A stretch of 20,144 nucleotides of DNA from Methanomicrobiales archaeon (lineage in GTDB: Archaea; Halobacteriota; Methanomicrobia; Methanomicrobiales; Methanospirillaceae): NCBI GenBank assembly GCA_012798365.1, contig JAAZNH010000074.1:1-20144 (forward strand), given 5' to 3'. Position numbers and translations under genes: made by a program. The notes beneath the pieces were generated by a model, which did no database searches, was not told the origin of the DNA, and saw only the letters and a program-made list of their open reading frames with translations. Within the stretch, counting starts at the first letter, position 1. Every line of letters starts with the position of its first letter. Below, one piece after another: positions 1 to 6,435 of the stretch.

Positions 1-123
1 ATACCCGGCAATTGCCCCGATCTTGAGGGGCATATACGTGCGGTTCAGGTTCAGCCGCCTTACAGCGCGAAACGACTTCGCATCCGGTGAAACGGTAGGT
101 TTATTCTGCTTGATCCTGAACAT
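1..123 (-). CDS. N-terminal fragment of an unidentified protein
   Basis: An open frame starts with ATG at 123 and runs without a stop to the left edge, giving 41 codons. GGAG lies about ten bases upstream of the ATG. The visible N-terminus is strongly basic (many Lys and Arg) and then turns hydrophobic at the edge (residues about 32-41, MPLKIGAIAGY). That is what a cytoplasmic N-terminus leading into a first membrane segment would look like. Too little is present to name a family. It is divergent from the DUF47/PiT pair, so a link to phosphate is possible but unsupported. The reading frame is reasonably likely; the function is unknown. Confidence 0.5.
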   Translation of the reverse strand, partial: MFRIKQNKPTVSPDAKSFRAVRRLNLNRTYMPLKIGAIAGY

Positions 124-458
124 GATTACTCAACTCCAGACTGCACGGACAATCCGGCTTCATAGCTGAAACCGGGCTGTCTTGTACCATATACTATGAA
201 TACGTTCTATTTATTTTTTATTAATTAGCTAAATTCGCAAATCGGTCATTATTATGATTATTTCGGCAAAACTGCCTGAATTGAACCGTATTTAGGAAAT
301 TACGGCGACACCTTTGCCCCGAGCGGAATCCGGGAAAAACAAAGGTAAAATAATTTATACAATATGTATTCTATTTTCAAAAATACCTCTGCAGCAGCCG
401 GGCGAAACGAATCCACACATTTTTCTCCTTCCTCTTCAGATTTCCATGCAGGAGCAGT
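124..458. promoter_or_regulatory. Divergent intergenic region with candidate promoters
   Basis: This 335-base AT-rich stretch separates the minus-strand fragment from the DUF47 gene. For the plus strand, a purine-rich BRE-like stretch and a TATA-like box lie at 342-361 (AAAATAATTTATAC), which would put transcription start near 385 and leave a leader of about 70 bases before the ATG at 459. A good Shine-Dalgarno GGAG sits at 451-454. For the minus strand, a TATA-like AGTATATGG lies around 188-196. A small palindrome TTAGCTAA (225-232) lies between them and could be an operator. These assignments rest on motif shape and spacing only. I see no RNA gene or convincing small ORF here. Confidence 0.4.
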
Positions 459-1088
459 ATGGGTTTACGAGAATTTTTAATTCCGCAGGATACCGTCTTT
501 TTCGATCTTTTCGAAGAGCAGGCCGCTCTCATTGTTGAAAGTGCCACAAGACTGGTCACCCTCACAGAAGATTACACGGATACGCGGGAAAAATACCGGA
601 AGATCGAACTCCTGGGACAAAAAGGAGACCTGGTGACCCACAATATCAGAAGGGAACTCACCCGGGTCTTTATCACACCGTTCGAACCGGAAGAGATAGC
701 CGGCCTCACGAAGGCCCTTGATGAAGTGATGGTCTATATCCAGGGCGCAGCCGAACGGATGCTCTATTACGATATCCGGCAGCCGGACGCTCACATGGCC
801 GCACTTGCACGGATGATCAGCATGTCGGTTAATGAACTTGAGCGTTCCGTAAAAGAGATCCGGACCATGAAACACCCGGAGAATGTCGAGAAGTCCTGCC
901 AGGAAGTGAACCAGGTGCGGCGTCTTGCCCACGATCTCCTGTCAGATGCCATATCGGATCTCGTGAAACGGGAGGATGCCCTCCAGGTTATCAAGGCCAA
1001 GGATATCTATGAGCATCTTGAGCAAGCAACCGGGAGTTGCAAGGACGCAGCAGATGTCCTCTCAAACATTGCAATCCGGCATGCATAA
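459..1088 (+). CDS. DUF47 family (PhoU-like) phosphate transport regulator
   Basis: A 209-residue, almost entirely helical protein with no membrane segment. It has the layout of the DUF47/PhoU_div family: a conserved opening around residues 10-30 (two Phe before Leu-Phe-Glu), a His-containing stretch near residue 65 followed by the Thr-Pro-Phe-Glu-Pro signature at about 71-75, and a Tyr-Glu-His-Leu-Glu near the C-terminus. PhoU-like proteins form three-helix bundles that bind metal clusters and modulate phosphate uptake. The start at 459 is preceded by GGAG five bases away. A PiT phosphate transporter begins about 30 bases downstream on the same strand, and DUF47-PiT pairs are a recurrent arrangement, so a role in controlling that transporter is a good inference. 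The length is normal for the family. Confidence 0.88.
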   Translation: MGLREFLIPQDTVFFDLFEEQAALIVESATRLVTLTEDYTDTREKYRKIELLGQKGDLVTHNIRRELTRVFITPFEPEEIAGLTKALDEVMVYIQGAAERMLYYDIRQPDAHMAALARMISMSVNELERSVKEIRTMKHPENVEKSCQEVNQVRRLAHDLLSDAISDLVKREDALQVIKAKDIYEHLEQATGSCKDAADVLSNIAIRHA

Positions 1089-1121
1089 CAACGACAAATC
1101 CCGTGCGGGATGGTGGGTCGG

Positions 1122-2147
1122 ATGCTGATTTCTTCTGAGATACTGGTTGGTATCATCATCATCATTGCCCTGGTCTTTGATTATACCAACGGGTTCCATG
1201 ACGCGGCAAATGCGGTTTCCACGGTAATATCAACAAAAGTTCTCACGCCCCGCCAGGCCGTGATGTTTGCAGCGTTTTTCAATTTCATAGCTGCATTTGT
1301 GATGGGTGTTGCAGTTGCCGGCACCATGAGCCATATTATCATGCTGGATATGGTCGCCGTCGAGGTGATCCCGCTCATTATCCTGGGTGCGCTTCTTGCT
1401 GCCATTTCCTGGAATATCATCACGTGGAAGATTGCCCTCCCGACATCGTCGTCCCATGCCCTTATCGGGGGCATCGTAGGAGCGGGAATCTCGGCGGCCG
1501 GAATCGCCGTAATCCACTGGGAAACGATCATCCTGACTATTGTCTTTATGGTGGTCTCCTCATTTGCCGGCCTCGTTGCGGGATACCTGTTCATGGTAGT
1601 CCTTCTCCGCACGATCCGGGGTGCGCAAAAAGCAACCGCGGATGGTTATTTCAAAAAACTCCAGCTGCTGTCAGCAGCATTATTCAGCTTCTCCCATGGT
1701 TCGAATGATGCGCAGAAAACCATGGGGATCATCATCCCGCTGCTCTTCTCGATCGGGTATTTCGGGGCTTCAGCGGATCCAAATAACCTTCCCGTTCCCG
1801 TCTGGGTCATCCTTGCGTGTTACCTTGCGATATCAGCAGGTACACTATCCGGGGGGATGCGCATTGTTAAGACCATGGGCTACAAGATCATGAAAAACCG
1901 GCCCGTTCAGGGTTTCGCCGCGGAAACGGCGAGTGCGATCACCATCATCGGCGCATCGCTAGGGGGGATCCCGGTCAGCACAACCCAGGTTATCAGTTCC
2001 GGCATTATGGGCGTGGGATCAACCATGGGGGTCCGGAATGTTGGCTGGGGTGTTGGCCGGAGGATCCTCTGGGCATGGGTACTGACAATTCCCCTGAGTG
2101 CACTTTTGGGATTCCTGATATTCCAGGCAATACGGCTGGTGCTCTAG
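1122..2147 (+). CDS. pitA: PiT family inorganic phosphate transporter
   Basis: An integral membrane protein of about 341 residues with roughly ten hydrophobic segments. Both halves carry the PiT signature: GFHDAANAV near residues 24-32 and SHGSNDAQKTMG near residue 190. These are the duplicated phosphate-binding motifs of the family, which moves phosphate (often as a metal-phosphate complex) driven by a cation gradient. I prefer ATG 1122 because GGTGG lies about five bases upstream (1112-1116). An in-frame ATG at 1110 would add four residues and has a poorer ribosome site. The gene follows the DUF47 gene by some 30 bases and is probably co-transcribed with it. A T-run terminator on the plus strand is not obvious downstream. 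Substrate specificity between phosphate and sulfate cannot be proven from sequence, but the DUF47 partner favours phosphate. Confidence 0.92.
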   Translation: MLISSEILVGIIIIIALVFDYTNGFHDAANAVSTVISTKVLTPRQAVMFAAFFNFIAAFVMGVAVAGTMSHIIMLDMVAVEVIPLIILGALLAAISWNIITWKIALPTSSSHALIGGIVGAGISAAGIAVIHWETIILTIVFMVVSSFAGLVAGYLFMVVLLRTIRGAQKATADGYFKKLQLLSAALFSFSHGSNDAQKTMGIIIPLLFSIGYFGASADPNNLPVPVWVILACYLAISAGTLSGGMRIVKTMGYKIMKNRPVQGFAAETASAITIIGASLGGIPVSTTQVISSGIMGVGSTMGVRNVGWGVGRRILWAWVLTIPLSALLGFLIFQAIRLVL

Positions 2148-2194
2148 GTGCATTGCCTGATCACCCCGATTTTTCAGCACACCTTTTCCCGGAT

Positions 2195-2201
2195 AAAAAA
2201 A
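2195..2201 (-). terminator. T-run terminator after tRNA-Ser
   Basis: Seven consecutive T residues on the minus strand, about 55 bases past the 3' end of tRNA-Ser. Archaeal RNA polymerase terminates at oligo-T without needing a hairpin, so this could end the tRNA transcript. Assigned from base content and position alone. Confidence 0.35.
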
Positions 2202-2255
2202 TGAACAAATCAGGACTCTCGGGAACTATGGCGGATGAAGAACCTGCCATGCAGA

Positions 2256-2340
2256 CGCCGAGGGGGAGAGTTGAACTCCCGAGGCGCAGGGCGCCAGTAG
2301 CTTTCGAGGCTACCGCCTTTCCGGGCTAGACTACCTCGGC
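2256..2340 (-). tRNA. tRNA-Ser (anticodon CGA)
   Basis: The minus strand folds into a complete class II tRNA of 85 bases. The acceptor arm is GCCGAGG paired with CCTCGGC with discriminator G. The anticodon stem GTAGC/GCTAC encloses loop CTCGAAA, giving anticodon CGA, which reads UCG serine codons. A long variable arm (about 15 bases, GGCGC-type stem) is the hallmark of serine and leucine tRNAs, and discriminator G with anticodon CGA fits serine. The T arm is GGGAG-TTCAACT-CTCCC. CCA is not encoded, so it must be added after transcription. No intron is visible. It lies alone between pitA and the thermosome gene. Confidence 0.96.
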
Positions 2341-2453
2341 ACGTTGCCTTCTTATTTTTTTCATCGCTTGCTCTAATAGTTATCTGACCCGAGGTCTCTT
2401 CCAGCCCCCGCCCTGAGCGTATTGCACGGTGACGTGACCGGGAAACCCGCCAG

Positions 2454-2494
2454 AAAAAAAGGAACCGGAGTATTCCAAAAAGGGGTTAAAAAAA
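2454..2494 (-). terminator. Multiple T-run terminator after thermosome gene
   Basis: On the minus strand, directly after the thermosome stop codon, three T-runs follow each other: 2488-2494 (seven T), 2477-2481 (five T) and 2454-2460 (seven T). Repeated T-tracts just past a stop are the usual archaeal termination signal. Confidence 0.6.
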
Positions 2495-4096
2495 TTACAT
2501 GCCCATGGGTGCGCCGGCACCCTTGCCACCCTGCTGGGTGATCATCATGTCATCAACACGGATGAGCATGATGGCGGTTTCCGAAGCGCTCTGGATGGAC
2601 TGGCGCTTGGACCGTAGGGGCTCAATGACGCCTTCAGCGAGCATGTCAACGACCTTGCCCTCGTACACGTTCAGGCCGGCGTTCTTCTTGCCCTTGGCGT
2701 GGACATTCTTGAGCTCGACCAGCTTGTCGATCGGGTTGAAACCGGAGTTCTCCGCAAGGGTGCGGGGGATGGACTCGAATGCGGCTGCATAGCCTTCGAG
2801 GGCAATCTGGACCCGGCCGCCAACGGTCTGGGCATACTCGCGGATCTTCATCAACAGTTCGGTCTCGACTGCAGCACCGCCAACGACATAGGTGCCGTCT
2901 TCGATGGCGTCCATGACGACCCGGGTGCCATCCACAACGGCCCGCTCAAGTTCCTCTAAGAGGTAGTCGCTTGTTCCGCGGAGGAGGATGGTGGTGGTCT
3001 TGGGGTTCTTGCAGCCGGAGATGCGGGTGACCTTGCCGTCATCGTCTTCTGCAACGAGATCTGCAGTTCCCAGGTCCTTTGCGGTCAGGGCTTCAGGCTT
3101 GTTGACAATGTTCCCGTTCAGTGCCCGGGCTGCGTACTTCATGTCCCTCTCAGGAACATCTTCGATAGCAAGGATGCCGGCCTTTGCAAGGTAGAACTGG
3201 GCTGCATCGGCAATGCCTTTCTGGCAGAGGAGGACGTTTGCACCGCTGTCAATAATGGAGTCAGCGAGTTTCCTGAGTGCCTCGCGCTCCTGTTCGCTGA
3301 AGGCATTGATCTGCTCGGCGCTGGAGATCTTGATCTTGGCCTTGACCTGGGTCTTGGTGATCTCGAGCGGGGTTGCCACCATGGCCACCTTTGCCTTGGT
3401 AATCTTGACCGGCATCCCATCGTGGGAACGGACCTTGTCGAGAACAACGCCGCGGATCAGCTCGGCGTCGTCCATGGCCTGGCCCTTCTGCTTCTTGATC
3501 ATGACGTCTTCCTCGTCAACCGAGTACTTGCTGCCGTTCTTCTCGGCAACGGTCATGACTGCATCAACGATGATGCCGTCGAGCTTGCCCTTGACCTGCT
3601 CGATGGACTTGCCGGTGATAGCGGTGTCGGCAACCTTGATGAGGGTCTTGCGGTCGGTCGGGTCGACCTTGAGCGCAAGGGAGCTGGTGATCTCAAGCGC
3701 CTTTTCCATGCCCATGCGGTATCCCTGGGCGATGACGGTCGGGTGGATACCCTGCTCGAGCATCACTTCCGCTTGTTCCATCAGGGCACCGACAAGGACG
3801 ACTGCGGTGGTAGTACCGTCGCCGACTTCGTCGTCCTGGGTCCGTGCAACCTCGATGACCATCTTTGCGCCGGGGTGCTGGACGGCAATCTCGCTTAAAA
3901 TCGTTGCACCATCGTTGGTGATGACAATGTCGCCGCTGCCGCTGACAAGCATCTTGTCCATACCGCGGGGGCCGAGGGTTGACCTGACGGCGCCGGCGAT
4001 AGCCTTTGCGGCCGCAATATTCGAGCGCTGGGCCTCTTTCCCGTGATTACGCTCCACATTCTCTTTTAAAATGATAATTGGCTGTCCAGATAGCAT
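2495..4096 (-). CDS. thsA: Thermosome subunit (group II chaperonin)
   Basis: A 533-residue protein with all the features of an archaeal chaperonin subunit that builds an eight- or nine-membered double ring and refolds proteins with ATP. Near the N-terminus are the STLGPRGMDKM segment (about residues 39-49), NDGATIL (about 61-67) and the catalytic GDGTTT loop (about 92-97). The apical and lower equatorial domains follow, and a GGAAVE motif (about 409-414) completes the nucleotide site. The C-terminus ends in a short Gly/Met-rich tail. The start at 4096 is backed by GGAGG at 4104-4108, and a good TATA box lies at 4137-4147. It has its own promoter although gfcR lies just upstream on the same strand. 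Methanogens often carry several paralogues, so the exact symbol (thsA or thsB) is uncertain; the family is not. Confidence 0.96.
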   Translation of the reverse strand: MLSGQPIIILKENVERNHGKEAQRSNIAAAKAIAGAVRSTLGPRGMDKMLVSGSGDIVITNDGATILSEIAVQHPGAKMVIEVARTQDDEVGDGTTTAVVLVGALMEQAEVMLEQGIHPTVIAQGYRMGMEKALEITSSLALKVDPTDRKTLIKVADTAITGKSIEQVKGKLDGIIVDAVMTVAEKNGSKYSVDEEDVMIKKQKGQAMDDAELIRGVVLDKVRSHDGMPVKITKAKVAMVATPLEITKTQVKAKIKISSAEQINAFSEQEREALRKLADSIIDSGANVLLCQKGIADAAQFYLAKAGILAIEDVPERDMKYAARALNGNIVNKPEALTAKDLGTADLVAEDDDGKVTRISGCKNPKTTTILLRGTSDYLLEELERAVVDGTRVVMDAIEDGTYVVGGAAVETELLMKIREYAQTVGGRVQIALEGYAAAFESIPRTLAENSGFNPIDKLVELKNVHAKGKKNAGLNVYEGKVVDMLAEGVIEPLRSKRQSIQSASETAIMLIRVDDMMITQQGGKGAGAPMGM

Positions 4097-4136
4097 AATG
4101 TATCCTCCGATGTTGTAAAAGGTGGAATTGAACTTC

Positions 4137-4147
4137 TATATAAATTA
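4137..4147 (-). promoter_or_regulatory. TATA box of thermosome gene
   Basis: Minus-strand TAATTTATATA, an excellent archaeal TATA box. It predicts a transcript start near 4115 and a leader of about 20 bases containing the GGAGG ribosome site. An inverted repeat CCGGA-N5-TCCGG (4162-4176) sits about 15 bases upstream, where a regulator could bind; that role is speculative. Confidence 0.65.
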
Positions 4148-4177
4148 TGCTGTGTTTGCTTCCGGAATGTGTCCGGG

Positions 4178-4184
4178 AAAAAAA
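4178..4184 (-). terminator. T-run terminator after gfcR
   Basis: Seven T residues on the minus strand, eight bases past the gfcR stop codon. It separates the gfcR transcript from the thermosome promoter just downstream. Confidence 0.5.
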
Positions 4185-4192
4185 GGAGTACC

Positions 4193-4801
4193 TTAGTCTA
4201 TACGGGAGATTTTGAAGAGCGAGTATACCGGCACCCCATCAATATCCCGGATGCCGCGCTTGTCAAAGATGACACAGATCGCAACCGGAGTTGCATTGTG
4301 CTTCTTGAGGTACTTGATCACTTCCCGCAGGGTCTTTCCTGAAGTGATGGTGTCATCGACGATCAGGCAGCGCCGGTCGGTCACCGGGGCAAAGTTCCCG
4401 CTGATGGAACCGGTGAATTTCTCGCTTGGGTTCTGCTTGGTCGGGTTGTAGATGGCAAGCTGGGCTGCCTCCTGGACGGCAATCACCGTGGCGAGCGGGA
4501 TTCCGGAAAGCGCAATGCCCACAATGACATCGGCAGCGGGGGATCCTTCTGCCTGCTCCTGCCGGGCAAGGTAAAACCTGCTCAGGAGCATCTGGGCGGT
4601 CTCCTCAAGGAGCGGTGCGTTGCTGGAGACTGCTGTCCAGTCGATATGCACATCCTTGGGCGCAGCGGTTCCTTTGGCCTGGGTTAACAGCCAGGTCACG
4701 GTCTCCATCGAAAGGGAGAGCTCATCTGCAATCTGACCCGGGCTGTGCCCTTCGCCAAGGAGCATCTTTGCCCGGCCTATCAGATCCTCAAGGGAAGACA
4801 T
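4193..4801 (-). CDS. gfcR: GfcR-type transcriptional regulator (orotate phosphoribosyltransferase-like)
   Basis: A 202-residue protein with an N-terminal helix-turn-helix (about residues 4-43, including PGQIADELSLSMETVTWLL) fused to a type I phosphoribosyltransferase fold. The PRPP-binding loop CLIVDDTITSGKTL lies at about 145-158. The archaeal family includes GfcR of haloarchaea, a regulator of sugar-catabolism genes. In methanogens the target genes are not established, so the symbol is by family resemblance. It likely senses PRPP or a related phosphorylated metabolite. It lies downstream of prs and nob1 on the same strand, which couples a PRPP-motif regulator with PRPP synthesis. No Shine-Dalgarno precedes the ATG; a TATA-like box centred 25 bases upstream suggests a leaderless transcript. 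Confidence 0.85.
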   Translation of the reverse strand: MSSLEDLIGRAKMLLGEGHSPGQIADELSLSMETVTWLLTQAKGTAAPKDVHIDWTAVSSNAPLLEETAQMLLSRFYLARQEQAEGSPAADVIVGIALSGIPLATVIAVQEAAQLAIYNPTKQNPSEKFTGSISGNFAPVTDRRCLIVDDTITSGKTLREVIKYLKKHNATPVAICVIFDKRGIRDIDGVPVYSLFKISRID

Positions 4802-4821
4802 GAAAAAAGATTCGCCGGCAT

Positions 4822-4830
4822 CTATTTAAG
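4822..4830 (-). promoter_or_regulatory. Candidate TATA box for leaderless gfcR
   Basis: Minus-strand CTTAAATAG overlaps the last codons and stop of nob1. Its centre is about 25 bases from the gfcR ATG, the distance archaeal TATA boxes keep from the transcript start. Since no ribosome-binding site precedes gfcR, a leaderless message starting at or near the ATG fits. This is inference from spacing. Confidence 0.4.
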
Positions 4831-5277
4831 TTTTCTTTTAATCGCTGCCCCGCAGATGAGGCACTCGCCGTCATGGCTGTAATACTTCCCACAGCCCGTG
4901 CACCGGTATTTCCAGTGGATCCGTTTTGCTTTCCGCTGAAGGATCGGGGCAGTCTTCACCCCGAGCACGCTGGCAACGTTCTGGATGGCAAAGTCATCGG
5001 TATAGAGGGTTGCATCCAGCTCAAGGGCAAGCGCCAGCAGGTCGGCATCGGTTGCAGAGATAACCCCCTTGTCCCGGGATCGTGCCGCGGCAGCAGCAAC
5101 GCGTTCAAGACTCTCTTGTGCCGGTGAGACTACCCGGAGGCCGCCGGCACACCACTTCTCGAAGTTTCCTTTGGACCGGATATCCACGAGTTCATCGCAG
5201 ACTGACGGGGTGGTAAAAGACTCGCCCATAACGGGATATTCTGAGAAGAAGATGCTGGCATCAAGCACGACTGTCAT
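4822..5277 (-). CDS. nob1: Nob1 endoribonuclease (PIN domain plus zinc ribbon)
   Basis: A 151-residue protein. The N-terminal PIN nuclease domain has acidic residues at D6 (VVLDAS), E29, D77/D79 (SATDADLLALA) and D94/D95 (YTDDF). A C-terminal zinc ribbon carries C126-x2-C129 and C139-x2-C142. Archaeal Nob1 cuts the precursor of 16S rRNA at its 3' end during small-subunit maturation. I start at ATG 5277 because a strong GGAGGT lies eight bases upstream (5286-5291) and because the PIN core begins right there; an ATG at 5307 would add ten unconserved residues and lacks support. It lies 48 bases downstream of prs on the same strand and probably shares its transcript. Confidence 0.92.
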   Translation of the reverse strand: MTVVLDASIFFSEYPVMGESFTTPSVCDELVDIRSKGNFEKWCAGGLRVVSPAQESLERVAAAAARSRDKGVISATDADLLALALELDATLYTDDFAIQNVASVLGVKTAPILQRKAKRIHWKYRCTGCGKYYSHDGECLICGAAIKRKLK

Positions 5278-5325
5278 GCACGGTAACCTCCATGGTAAAT
5301 CCGGCATGCCATGGGAAAAATTCCC

Positions 5326-6174
5326 TCATGGGTGCCGTATGACGTCTGCAATCTGGCCTGCGGCACTGACCCTGCTGCATGCCCGTTCTATGGTATCGCA
5401 GCAGATCACATCGCGAATGCTGCTTGCCATGAGGCGGGCATAGGCGCCGCTCGTGAACACCCCATGGACACATGCGGCATACACCTCCCGGGCATCCTGA
5501 TGATAGAGCATCCGGCTTGCTGTTGCGATCGTCCCGCCCGTTGATATGATGTCATCGACAATGACTACTGAACGGGATGCAGCCAGGAGCTCTTTAGGTG
5601 ACATCAGGACTTCGGTACCGCTGATCCGGGTTTTTTCCAGGTAATCACATTCCCAGCCACATGCAGCAGCAATCCCCTGGGCAAACGACAATGCCCCGTC
5701 ATCCGGTGCAAGAATCAGCGGATTGTCCAGGTCAAGGGTCCTGAGATAAGCACCGATATCGCTGGCAACCGAGATGTTCCGGGAAGGCACGGAGAAATAC
5801 TGCAGGACGGAGGGATCATGGATATTGATGGTGGTGACATCAGCAACCCCGCTGCTCAAGGCCCGTGCAACCGCCCGCGCACTTAAGGGCTCTCCCTGCT
5901 TGAACCGCTTGTCCTGCCGGGCATACGCCATGTACGGGATGACCAGCCGGCACCGCGAACTGTCGCAGGCATCGATCAGGAGGAGCAGCTGGACCAGGGC
6001 CTCGTTATCGGTGACGCTCCCGATGATGATGGTCTCGTCGTCCAGTTCTCCTGCCTGGAGATAGTGCTCCCCGTCGGGAAACCGGGAGAATTTGACTTCC
6101 ACAAGGCCGACTCCCAGGGCCCGGGCAACCCGGGTGGCAAGAACCTGGGAATGTTCCGTACTGATGACTTTCAT
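5326..6174 (-). CDS. prs: Ribose-phosphate pyrophosphokinase (PRPP synthetase)
   Basis: A 282-residue enzyme that makes phosphoribosyl pyrophosphate from ribose 5-phosphate and ATP, feeding purine, pyrimidine, histidine and tryptophan synthesis. Visible motifs are FPDGE (about 32-36), the ATP-binding region YMAYARQDKRF with following QGEPLSAR (about 81-100), the NIHDPS metal/ribose loop (117-122), the EKTR flexible loop (180-183) with the catalytic lysine, and the PRPP-binding VVIVDDIISTGGT (203-215). The length is short, as in archaeal enzymes. AGGAT sits about eight bases upstream of the ATG, and a weak TATA-like box (6220-6229) lies further up. It heads a minus-strand run with nob1 and gfcR. 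Confidence 0.95.
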   Translation of the reverse strand: MKVISTEHSQVLATRVARALGVGLVEVKFSRFPDGEHYLQAGELDDETIIIGSVTDNEALVQLLLLIDACDSSRCRLVIPYMAYARQDKRFKQGEPLSARAVARALSSGVADVTTINIHDPSVLQYFSVPSRNISVASDIGAYLRTLDLDNPLILAPDDGALSFAQGIAAACGWECDYLEKTRISGTEVLMSPKELLAASRSVVIVDDIISTGGTIATASRMLYHQDAREVYAACVHGVFTSGAYARLMASSIRDVICCDTIERACSRVSAAGQIADVIRHP

Positions 6175-6435
6175 GATATCGATCCTAACAAAGCAGGCGC
6201 AAGGATACCTGATTCCTGTACAAATAATGTAGTTCGCGTTTCTAATTGTAGTTTTTCCGCATGGAGGTTATAGGTACGGGCCTTATTGTGAAAACCGGAT
6301 GTCCGGGATAAATTCATGATTCATGGGACGGCAGTGCCGGCACGATCTGCCGGTAGTGCGATCAGCTGAAAGTACTTAAACCATCGTGATACAACTAATA
6401 TGACATTCCCCGGATGAAAAGAGGGTTCTCTTACA
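6175..6435. promoter_or_regulatory. Divergent prs/lonB promoter region
   Basis: This 261-base gap separates prs (minus) from lonB (plus). For prs a weak TATA-like CATTATTTGT lies at 6221-6230 with AGGAT at 6182-6186. For lonB a TATA-like GTACTTAAACC lies at 6372-6382, with GAGGG at 6421-6425 ten bases before the ATG. An inverted repeat CCGGA-TG-TCCGG occupies 6295-6306, and a second imperfect one (CGGCAG / CTGCCG) lies at about 6330-6352. Either could be an operator. No gene is apparent. Confidence 0.45.

Noticed and set aside
314..538. Plus-strand frame of 74 codons overlapping the DUF47 start
   Set aside because: It runs 80 bases into the DUF47 gene in another frame and its start lies upstream of the likely TATA box, so it may not even be transcribed.
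3422..3898. Plus-strand frame of 158 codons inside the thermosome gene
   Set aside because: Antisense to a highly conserved gene, with no ribosome site or domain.
5278..5307. Longer nob1 starting at 5307
   Set aside because: The strong GGAGGT at 5286-5291 is placed for ATG 5277, and the extra residues precede the PIN core without similarity to it.
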